Below the pieces are notes generated by a model. The model was not told the origin of the DNA. It worked only from the letters and a program-made list of their open reading frames with translations, and did no database searches. From Luteolibacter rhizosphaerae (GTDB lineage: Bacteria > Verrucomicrobiota > Verrucomicrobiia > Verrucomicrobiales > Akkermansiaceae): a DNA stretch of 64,000 bases. A program made the position numbers and the translations under genes. The number at the start of each line of letters is the position of its first letter. Positions within the stretch are counted from its first letter, which is position 1. The stretch spans positions 124,001 to 188,000 of the forward strand of contig NZ_JAPDDR010000004.1 of NCBI RefSeq assembly GCF_025950095.1, in the 5' to 3' direction. Positions 9,378-18,100 of this stretch are shown here, piece after piece.

Positions 9378-10274
9378 TCAGGAAGCCGCTCCGTCCGGGG
9401 CGGCTTTCTTTTTGCTCCGGTAGATGGCCTCGCCGGCGTAGATCGCCACCGCCGCCCAGATCAGGCCGAAGGAAAGCATCCGCATCGGGTTCATGGGCTC
9501 GCCGTAAAGCTGCCAGCCGATGAGGAACTGTAGGGTGGGGCCGATGAATTGCAGGATACCCAGGGTGGTGAGTGAGATCGTCCGGGCCGCGTGGCCGAAG
9601 CAGAGCAGTGGAGTGGCCGTGGCGATCCCCGTGCTGAGAACCAGAAGAACCGTGCCGGTGCTCCCGCCGAAAAGTGCGGCTCCCTGCGAGCCCTGCCAGA
9701 TAAGCCACAGCAGGGCGACCGGTGCGAGCAGGGCGGTCTCTGCCGCCAGACCGGGGAGCGCGGCGAGGGGGGCCTTCTTCCGGACCACCGCGTAGAGCGC
9801 GAAGGTGGTGGCCAACACCAGCGCCACCCAAGGCACGCCCTGCACCGCCTCGAACTGAAAGCCCACCCCCACGGCCGCCACGGCCACGGCGATCATCTGC
9901 AGGCGCGTCTGGCGCTCGCCGAAGAAGAGCGCGCCGAAGAGCATGTTCAGGAAGGGATTCAGGTAGTAACCCAGCGCTCCCTCCAGAATCCGGTCGTTGA
10001 GGGTGGCCCAGACATAGAGCAGCCAGTTCGAGGCTAGCAGGCAGCCCGAGAGTAGGTGCCAGCCTACCCCGCGCCAGGATGAGATCCCGCGGATGACCGT
10101 GCCGACCTGCCGCTGGTAGGCCAGCACCGGCAGCAGCGCCACCAAGGACCAGATGGTGCGGTGGGCGATGATCGAGGCGGGCGGCAGGAAAACCATCGCC
10201 TTCCAGAAAATCGGCAGCACGCCCCACAGGATGAAGGCGGCGATCGCGCTCAGCACCCCGTCCTTCCGGTCCAT
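9378..10274 (-). CDS. rarD: RarD-type EamA/DMT-superfamily permease
   Basis: A 298-residue integral membrane protein with about ten hydrophobic helices and two EamA repeats. Typical RarD motifs are visible: AFILWGVLPIFWK, IIAHRTIWS, LLASNWLLYVWA, GYYLNPFLNMLFGALFFGER, and the second-half TPLLCFGHAARTISLTTLGILQFIGPTLQFLIG. The start at 10274 is favoured over an ATG 39 bases upstream because its ATG shares one base with the TAA of the upstream gene (TAATG). RarD proteins are inner-membrane transporters of unsettled substrate. The gene is transcribed together with the Lon-N-like gene. Confidence 0.9.
   Translation of the reverse strand: MDRKDGVLSAIAAFILWGVLPIFWKAMVFLPPASIIAHRTIWSLVALLPVLAYQRQVGTVIRGISSWRGVGWHLLSGCLLASNWLLYVWATLNDRILEGALGYYLNPFLNMLFGALFFGERQTRLQMIAVAVAAVGVGFQFEAVQGVPWVALVLATTFALYAVVRKKAPLAALPGLAAETALLAPVALLWLIWQGSQGAALFGGSTGTVLLVLSTGIATATPLLCFGHAARTISLTTLGILQFIGPTLQFLIGWQLYGEPMNPMRMLSFGLIWAAVAIYAGEAIYRSKKKAAPDGAAS
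9383..9415 (+). terminator. Rho-independent terminator of the bactofilin gene
   Basis: AAGCCGC pairs with GCGGCTT across a C/G-rich loop and is followed by TTCTTTTTG on the plus strand. The hairpin lies inside the last codons of the convergent RarD gene (stop at 9378), so the sequence is both coding on one strand and a terminator on the other. Confidence 0.8.
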
Positions 10275-10888
10275 TACTGAGGCGAGCCGGATTCGAATTT
10301 CTTGCAGATCCACGCCACGCGGGCGGCGGCGGATTCCATCTCCAGCAGGTCCTGCCGCTCATCGGGATTGTGCAGGAACTGCTGCGCCATCACGTCCGCC
10401 AGGATCGAGGGATCGTCGATCTGGGCGGTCATCGCGACCAGTGCTTCGCGGACGTCGTCCGGAAGCTCGCGGGTGACGATCTCGGAGGCCTCGTGGAGCG
10501 CTTCAAGTGCCGCCTTGGCTTGGGATTCCGGTTCGAAGACGGAGGGCAGGGGCTCGATCCGGGCCTTGGGGTAGGGAGAGTCCAGCCACTCGGTGAAGCG
10601 GACGCGGATCACACCGTGGAGCAGCAGGTTCGAGGTCCCGTCGTCGAGCTCTCGGGAAGCGCGGACGAGGCCCATGGTACCCACCGGTGCCGTGCAGCGG
10701 CCGGGGTCCTTCGTCTCCTTCCCGGTCAGCCGAGCCACGGCGAAGAAGCAGCTCCCTTGGAGGGCATCCGAAAGCATCTCCCGGTAGCGCGGCTCGAAGA
10801 TGTGGAGCGGCAGCCCCCCGTGCGGGAAGAGCGTGCAGTCCGGCAGCAGCATCACGCCACAGGTCTGGGGGATGTTGAGCGAGGACAC
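10274..10888 (-). CDS. Stand-alone Lon N-terminal (PUA-like substrate-binding) domain protein
   Basis: A 204-residue protein that aligns over its whole length with the N-terminal substrate-binding domain of Lon protease: VMLLPDCTLFPHGGLPLHIFEPRYREML at the start, GTMGLVRASRELDDGTSNLLLHGVIRVRF in the middle. The AAA+ and protease domains are absent, as in other stand-alone proteins of this family. Stand-alone versions are widespread, with a proposed role in binding unfolded or regulatory polypeptides; the partner is unknown. Its stop codon overlaps the start of rarD, so the two are probably one transcript. Confidence 0.9.
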   Translation of the reverse strand: MSSLNIPQTCGVMLLPDCTLFPHGGLPLHIFEPRYREMLSDALQGSCFFAVARLTGKETKDPGRCTAPVGTMGLVRASRELDDGTSNLLLHGVIRVRFTEWLDSPYPKARIEPLPSVFEPESQAKAALEALHEASEIVTRELPDDVREALVAMTAQIDDPSILADVMAQQFLHNPDERQDLLEMESAAARVAWICKKFESGSPQ

Positions 10889-11011
10889 GCCGCAAAGGAG
10901 GCGCGCCGGACCGCTGGCGCAATGCTAAAATCGCTGGAAGTAGGGAAGCTGCGGGCACCTGCGGCGCTTCCCGCCTTGCCTCCGCGGCGCTCATGGCGGA
11001 GGGATGGCCGC

Positions 11012-11923
11012 GTGACCGAGGAATCTGCCCCGCGCCGCAACCCGCGCATCGCCCTGCTGCTCTGGATCCTGCCGCTCTGGCTGGTCGTCTCCGCCGGTTT
11101 CAGCATCTGGTTCTACTTCCGCAAGCAGGCTTCCGACGCCCAGGTGGAGCAGATCCGTTTTGCCACTGCCGTGAATGACGCCGACCTGAAGGGCGATGTG
11201 GATAAGTTCCTTGGCTTCGTCGGCCAGCGCCACCCCGGCTCCCCGCAGGGCCTGAATCGCGCCGCCGCCATGATCGAAGGTTCGCTGGGCCCCGCGAATG
11301 CCGGCTACAAGGTGGAGCGCCTGCGCGGCCCCACCCTGGAGGCCGGGCAGTGGCCGCTTCTGCTCGTCACCCTGCGCGGCCGGGAGGAAGAGCTGCCGCC
11401 CCTCTGGATCGTGGTCGGCTACGACGGGCGCCCCGGGTCGCTTGGCGCGGAGGCAAATGCCAGCGGCGTTGCCAGCGCCATGGCCGCTGCCCATGCCCTC
11501 GCGGATGCCCATCCCAAGCGCGCCGTGGTCTTCGCCTTCATCCCGCACGCCTACGACTCCGACTCCCCATTGGCGGATACCTTCGCTATCCTGAAGCAGC
11601 GCATCGGCAGTGCCTCCTCCGTTCTCGTCGTGGAGGCCATGGGCGCGGGGGAGAAGCTCATGGTCAGCTCGCGGGATGCGGAGAATCCGGCGCTACGGCT
11701 GGTGGATGGCCTCGGTGAGGTTGCCGGAGCGGAGACCATCTGCATGGAGGATGACTTCGACCTCTCCTCCGCGCTCTTCGAGATGAATCTCCCCGCCGTC
11801 CGCGTCGCCACCCGCCCGGTGGTCCGTGCGGATGAGGCGGATGACACCGCTCCCGATTCCGCCAAACACGCCGCTGCCACGCGGGCATTGGTGAGCTTGA
11901 TCGAAAAGCTTTCGGATTCTTGA
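11012..11923 (+). CDS. Membrane-anchored M28-peptidase-like protein, probably inactive
   Basis: The GTG at 11012 is preferred because a GGAGG lies about 9 bases upstream and the N-terminus then reads as a short basic stretch followed by one transmembrane helix (ALLLWILPLWLVVSAGFSIWFYF). An ATG at 10922 is possible. The rest (about residues 55-303) follows the layout of M28 aminopeptidases: DLKGDVDKFLGFVGQRHPGSPQG, then WIVVGYDG and GAEANASGVASAMAAAHALA. In active M28 enzymes these segments contain the zinc ligands H-x-D and D-N. Here the histidine position is tyrosine and the DDN position reads EAN, so metal binding looks lost. It is most likely an exported pseudo-peptidase. Confidence 0.75.
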   Translation: MTEESAPRRNPRIALLLWILPLWLVVSAGFSIWFYFRKQASDAQVEQIRFATAVNDADLKGDVDKFLGFVGQRHPGSPQGLNRAAAMIEGSLGPANAGYKVERLRGPTLEAGQWPLLLVTLRGREEELPPLWIVVGYDGRPGSLGAEANASGVASAMAAAHALADAHPKRAVVFAFIPHAYDSDSPLADTFAILKQRIGSASSVLVVEAMGAGEKLMVSSRDAENPALRLVDGLGEVAGAETICMEDDFDLSSALFEMNLPAVRVATRPVVRADEADDTAPDSAKHAAATRALVSLIEKLSDS

Positions 11924-11998
11924 AAAAACCTCTTGCGCGGGTCGGATCCATCTCCTACCAAACCGCCCGCACGCGGCCCCTGAGGCCGCCCGCCGTAA

Positions 11999-12071
11999 GG
12001 GGGATTAGCTCAGTTGGTAGAGCACTTGCATGGCATGCAAGGGGTCAGCGGTTCGAATCCGCTATCCTCCA
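11999..12071 (+). tRNA. tRNA-Ala(GGC)
   Basis: A 73-nt cloverleaf. Acceptor GGGGGAT pairs with ATCCTCC and includes the G3-U70 pair that is the identity element of alanine tRNAs. The D-arm is GCTC-AGTTGGTA-GAGC; anticodon stem CTTGC/GCAAG with loop ATGGCAT gives anticodon GGC; T-arm is AGCGG-TTCGAAT-CCGCT. The discriminator base is A; CCA is not encoded. Confidence 0.97.
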
Positions 12072-12115
12072 CGGACGGGAAACCTTTTAGGGCTTCCCAA
12101 GCCTCAACGGAACCA

Positions 12116-12148
12116 ACGCCACCCGCTCGAGCAGGTGGCGTTTTTATT
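12116..12148 (+). terminator. Rho-independent terminator downstream of tRNA-Ala
   Basis: ACGCCACC and GGTGGCGT form an 8-bp stem around a 10-base loop, followed by TTTTTATTT on the plus strand, 45 bases after the tRNA. It also lies just past the stop of the convergent giant gene. Confidence 0.85.
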
Positions 12149-12164
12149 TCCACGGCACGAGCCG

Positions 12165-15100
12165 TTAGAGATCGAGAACCTCGATGCGGGCACCCTTCTC
12201 CGGATGACTGATGAGGATGGCGATGCGGCGGATCTCCTCCAGTTTGCTACCGGTGTGGCTCAGGTAGTCGAACTTGCCGCGCAGGTCGGTGTAGCCGTCC
12301 TTATGGAAGACGGCTTCACCGCCGTCGGTTTCGGCATAGACCTTCACGTAGCTGCCGGGCAGAGGCAGTCGGGTGGAGCTGTCGAAGACCTGTAGGGTCC
12401 GCTCTTCCGGGCGGCGGGTGATCTCCAGTGCCCGGCTGTCGAGGACCTTGAGCACGCGCGTGGTGCCCGATTTGGCGGCGACGAGCACGTTGCCATGGCG
12501 GAAGGCCTCGGGCAGATCGACCGGGGTCTCGGCGGCGGCCAGGGGCACCTCGCGGGTTTCATTGGCGAGAATGCCCGGCAGGGACGCTCCATCTCCGGCA
12601 AGGAAGGGATTCTTCGAGAACAGCATCTCCAGATCCACGCTGAACAGCTGGAGCAAGGTCTTGTCGAGTTGGCGCTGCTTCACCAGCAGCTTCCCGTCGG
12701 CCCCGAGCGCCAGATCCAGCATAGGTATTTCTTCCTTCGGCTTCTCCTGCTCGATGGGGCGCGGCACGGCGAGGGCGGCAATCTCATCCGCCTGGCTGAG
12801 GATCGCAGCGAAGCGCTGCTGCCATGGTCCCGGCGGGAGCTGCGCATGGCGCACGGCGAAGGCGCGCGCCTCCTCCGGCTTCGAGCGATAGAAGCTCACC
12901 ACGGCCGCGATGTAGTCGTAGGCCATCGTCGCAGGGAGCTTTGCGGGCTCGATCCGGTCAAAACGCTCTAGAGCTTCCGCCACCCGGTCCTGCAGGAGCA
13001 GGTGGGCTGTTAGAGCCAGTTGGTCATCCGCATCGAGTTCCGGTTTCCATGCCAGGATATCCAGCAGCTCCGTGTAGTGCTGCTTCGCCTCCGCATGGGT
13101 GAGCCGCTCCTTGTCGGCGAAACGATGGGCACGAGGGTTCACCAGCGGGTCGAACTCCAGCGTGGCCCAATCGCGATGGACCAAGGGGCGCACCTGAATC
13201 AGCGGGCTATCGAGCCATGGCCCGAGGGTTTTGGCGAAGGAGGAGTTCTCGATCAAGTCGCGGATTGCGTCCACCTCACCATGGAAGAGTCCGTAGGCCG
13301 CAATCTCCGGGGAGTAGTGGAGACGCTCGCGCAGGATTTTGGTGGCCTCATGGAAGAAGCCACGGTCACGCAGACGCCAGCGGATCAAGCCGAGGTCGAG
13401 CGTCCGGAGATTCGCCTTCTTCAAGCGCTCCAAGACCGCAGCGTCGCTCGCGTCGCGGGCCAGCACCGGCCAGGAGTCCGCATCGTCGGCAGGCGCTTCA
13501 GTCACCACCTTGAGCGTCTTGATCTCGCTGCGGGCCAGCACCAGATCGCCCTCTGAAACCTGCAGCGGATAGATCGCGAACTCTCCGGGAGTCGGGAAGT
13601 AAAAGGCCAGGTCCAGCGTCTGCACCCCATAGGGCTGAAGCTCGAAGGTCTGTGATGCGGTGGCGGGCAGTCCGGCCAGCGGGATCGAGCCGGCAGGGAT
13701 CTGGGCCATCACGTCGATCCGGCGGCCGGCACCGCTCGGATTCGTCACCACCATGGAAGCGCCGTAGGGCACCCCCGCGACGAACTCTCCCGTGATGCTG
13801 TTCTCGATCTTCCGTCCCTCCACGGTGCGGAAGCGGTCATCGAGGCGATGGAATGTCTGCCGGACCAGCACCGGGGCATCCGGCGCGAGTTGTTGGGTCT
13901 CGCGGGTATCCTTGTAAAAAAGGATCATCGGCTCGCGGGCTTTCACTCGCAGGGACGATCCGTCAACACCGGTCTCCGGTCCTTCGGCCTTGAAGGGCAG
14001 ATCGAGCATCGCCAAGCAGAAGACGGCCTCGTTCAGGTTGCGGGTGCAGGCATTGAAGTGAGGCGAGATGAAGCCGCCCTTGCCGTCCCATGCCGCGAGA
14101 TCGAGCCAGAAACGATTGAGAGGAATGAAGCCCTCGCCGGTCTTGCCACGATAACGATAGTAGTTCGATTCGCGCCAGAGACGGGTCTGGTCGCGCTCCG
14201 AACTCCAGGAGGGGAGCGCCTTGTTTGGAAGCTGTGCAGCTTGGCCGACGGCACCTAGCATGGCACCGCCATCGGCAGCGCTGAAAGGATCGGCGTCTCT
14301 CTCCATGGGGGGAGGTGCCAAGAGGTCCGAAGACTCAGCGAACGGATCTCTCGCAGCGGGTAGGCTATCGGCGCCACCCGATGAGGGCGGGATGATGGAT
14401 CTTCCGAAGTTGGGCTGCGCTGTGCCCATGGATTCGAGCAATCCTTCAATCAGATCCAGATTGGTGGGCGTGTTCCGGACGAGCAGGGTGTTGTTTCCGG
14501 GGAAGAATTTGGCCGTTGCTCCTTCGGGGAATTTGACTCCTGATATCTTCAGCAGTTCCTCGTCGGTGAGACGCGGGCGGGCAACCCACTTGCGTTTGTC
14601 CGATTCTCCGCGATCGGAGGCGAAGGGGTCTTGCTCTTCCTCGTCTCCGGAATTTTCCTGAAGAAGTTCACGGAAGTTGGGCGGCACCTTGAAGGTCCGG
14701 TTGAACAGATCCTCGTCGGTCTCCGTGGCAGGCACGAAAGTGACGGCGAACTCATCCACCTTGTAACGGAGCTTGGTTCCTCCACACATATATTTAAGGA
14801 CTTCCGCGAGAGGGACGTTACGAAGGCGAAGCTCGCGGATACGAAGGGCCCCGGGATCGATTGTCGTACCCAGCCCTCCTGCTGCGTCGGCATCCAGCGC
14901 CGCATCGCCACTTCCGCCTGTCCTTGGCTTGCGGATCACGAAGCTGATTCCTTTGCGTGCGGGATCGCGCTCTTTCCTGTCGAGTTCGCGGGATCGAAGT
15001 CGGAGAAAATCAACCGCCTCCTCGACGCTGATATCTTCGAAGTCGATGACCGGAATGACGATTTCGTTCAGCTTCTCAAGCAGTTTCTGGGTTCCGCTCG

Positions 15101-18100
15101 ATGCCATGTAAGGATCACCCTCCTCCCCTCCGCCGGATCGGATCTCCGGCTTCCGGAGCACACGGCTGAAGAGCATGCTCTCCTGCTCGGGTGTCGGTGC
15201 TTCCAGCTCCCAGCGCTGCCGGAGCTCCGTCACGATCCGCTCCCGGGCCTCCGGCATTGCCTGCGCCAGCAACGCCTTCTCCGCGGCATTCAGCTTCTGC
15301 CAGGCATAGGGCCGGAGGTAAGCGGTGAGATCTCGGCCTAACAGAATCTGGTCGATCACCGTTGGCTCACGCTTCTCCGCGAGCATGGGCTGCACGTGCT
15401 TCTTGAAGAAGTCGGCATCCTTCCGCGCGATGAAGAGATGGAGCTCGTGGCAAGCGTGCTCGCCCAGGAAGGCCAGCTTCTCTTCTTCATTGAGAATCGG
15501 CCAATCCAGCAGCTCCGAGAAGTCGAGCAGATCGCTCCCGGGAATCTCGTCGTAGAGAAAGTCGAAGGCTTCCTCCAAGGTCGTGAAAGCTCTCCAATCC
15601 GCGTCGATCACGCTCTCGATTTTCGCTTCCGCTCCCTTCGCCAGCACCGCCGCACGGCGCGTGCCGATGTGATACTTCTGAGCGTCGAGCGGCTTGGCGA
15701 GGCGACGATCCCGAAGCGGGGTATCAGTGGGCACCAGCGGGATATTCAGGTGATGGCGGCCCGCTCCATTCGCAGCAACGATCTCGAGATACTGGCACTG
15801 TGCGAAGTCTCCTGCAGGCACCTGGAGAGTGCCTTCCGCCCCGATCTCCAGATCGAGCTTCAGCACCGAGGCGTTCGCCAGGAAATCGATCGTGGCACTG
15901 TCCGAGGAACCGGAGTCGCGCTCGGATGGAGGAGCGGAGGGTTCGGGCGCCATCTCCTGCTTCCGGCGGAGTTCGTCCAGGTTTCCCTCGCGGCCTTCCT
16001 TGCCCGTCTGGGTTTCTTGGTTCAGCGGGTCCTCGCTCCAGCGGTTCAGCAGCAGTCCGGGGCGCGGCAGCATGGAGCCCGGCAGCGCGGTACCTGCGCG
16101 ACGCTCCAAGATGTAGCGCACCTCGTCGCTCACGCGGCTGGCCTCGAGAAAGGCATTCCCGGTGAAGCCCGTCTTCAAGGTCCCCGGCAGGGGATTCGCG
16201 AAGGGCTGGAGCGCCGTCCCCGCGGCCCAGTGGTGCAGGTAGCGGCGACCGATCAGCGAGACCCGCGTGCCGCCCGCAGCGCCATTCACCTTCAGCACCA
16301 GATTCCCCGCCTCTGGGGTGGCGGAGACGATGAAGGGCATGGACGGGGAGTGACGCGGCAAGATTCGCGAAGGCGAAACCAGCAGACCCTCGCGATCCAC
16401 TCCGCCGGAGACGTGGATCCGCTGGCTGCGTCCATCCAGCGTGAGAACGAACTTACCGGCGGGAAGACCGCGCAGCACGATGCGCCCGTTCTCCAGTGCC
16501 AGCTTGTCGAAGTGGTCGCGCAGCAAGGTCGCGTCCCGGAACTCCTGCAGGCTCGCGCGTGTGCGGTCCAGTGCCGCCATCGGGCGCAGCAAGGGCAGCT
16601 TGATTTCCTCTCCGGCGGCGATGTGGAAGAACTTCGGCAGATCGTTCCAGCCACCTTCCTCGTCCGGCTTCAGGGCCGCCTGCGAGATGTCCACGTTGGT
16701 TGCCGTCACCTCGGTGATATCCGTTAGCATGCCGAGGGCGATCCGCCCGCGTTCATCGCTGCGCAGGGTCTGCTCCACCGGCAGCTCATAGTGGCGGTGG
16801 GTGAAGGCCAATACGACCGGGCGCAGGCCCAGCGGCTCCCCGTTGCGCCCCCGCAATTCCAGCCGGTAGCCATCCGTGTCCCGCGTGAAAAAGCCGGCCG
16901 CGATCTGGCCGCTGGCGATCATGCGGTTCATCTCCCAGGTTCGGAAGGCATTGACCAGAATCGGCGCCGCACCATCCCGCGGGGTTACCCAACCGCTCAG
17001 CTCCAGCCGCAGCTCCATGGTATCCGCGGGGACTTGGAGGGGCACCCTCAAGGCGGGAGCCAGCTTGAGATCGCCGCCGATCACTCGCTCGATGTTCTGA
17101 CCATTGATCAGTGTGGCGGTCATCTTGAGCGAAGGGCGCTCGATCCACTCCAAGGGGATCTCTTGGCCGTGACTATTTAGGCGCAGCCGTAGGAAGACGC
17201 TGGCCTGGCGGTCGGCCAAGAGCTGCTCGCGGTCGAGATGAAAGCGCGCGTCCAACGCGATCTCTTCCTTGCGCGGCCTGAGTTCGAGCGGGACGGCCAG
17301 CTTGCCCCGCCGGACGAAGCCGCTGCTGCGGGAGGCGCCGGTCTTGTCCGGAATCAGGATCCGGCCATCGGCATCCGCATTGAAGCTCTCCGCCCCAATC
17401 GCGACTGCGGCATCCTTCAGGATAGTCCCCGCCTCATCGAAGACGCGCACCGATTGGCCGCGGGCCTCGCGATCCACGAAGGCGACCAATCGCCCCTTCC
17501 GGATCAGGGCGCGGGAGGAAACCCCCTTCGACACGCACTCCACGATCCACGCGCCGGGCCCGCTCAGCTCCGGCAGTTCGAGCTGTTCGCGGTGGATGAG
17601 CAGGGGCGGCTGCGGGAAGTTCAGGCGCTTCTCGTGGTGAGGGACCAAACCCTCCAGATCGAGGCTCACCGGCGGCTCGCTATTTTCCCGCTCGATCCAC
17701 GAAGGGAGATCCAGCTCGAAGATCCGCACCAGCAGTTCGGGCGTGTTCTTGAGATCAAGCGCCAGCTTCACCGCGGTATCTCCGAGCAGGGTGAGTGGCT
17801 GGCCGGGAGCGAAAGCGATCCGCGTTTCCTTCTGGAGCTCCAGGAGTTCCGCGGGATCGAGCGAGGGTCCCCACTCCACCGGGTTCCCGCCCGCCAGCAG
17901 CCGCGCCCTCGCATGGATCTGGATCAGCCGCTTGTTCTCGATCAGGTCCTTGAAGAGTTCCGGTGTTTCCGCCCCGCCCAAGAAGTGGTTCAGGTAGGCA
18001 TCGATCAGCTCGCGGTCGTCGTTCACCGGCGGACAGGCCGTCGCGGCAGAGTAGTTCGCGCCGGTGTTGATGTAGTCTGCCTCGGGCAGGCCCTGGTTGG

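Noticed and set aside
10370-11011. N-terminal extension of the M28-like frame across the Lon-N-like gene
   Set aside because: It is antisense to a well-conserved gene, and a GTG with a good ribosome-binding site at 11012 begins the recognisable protein.
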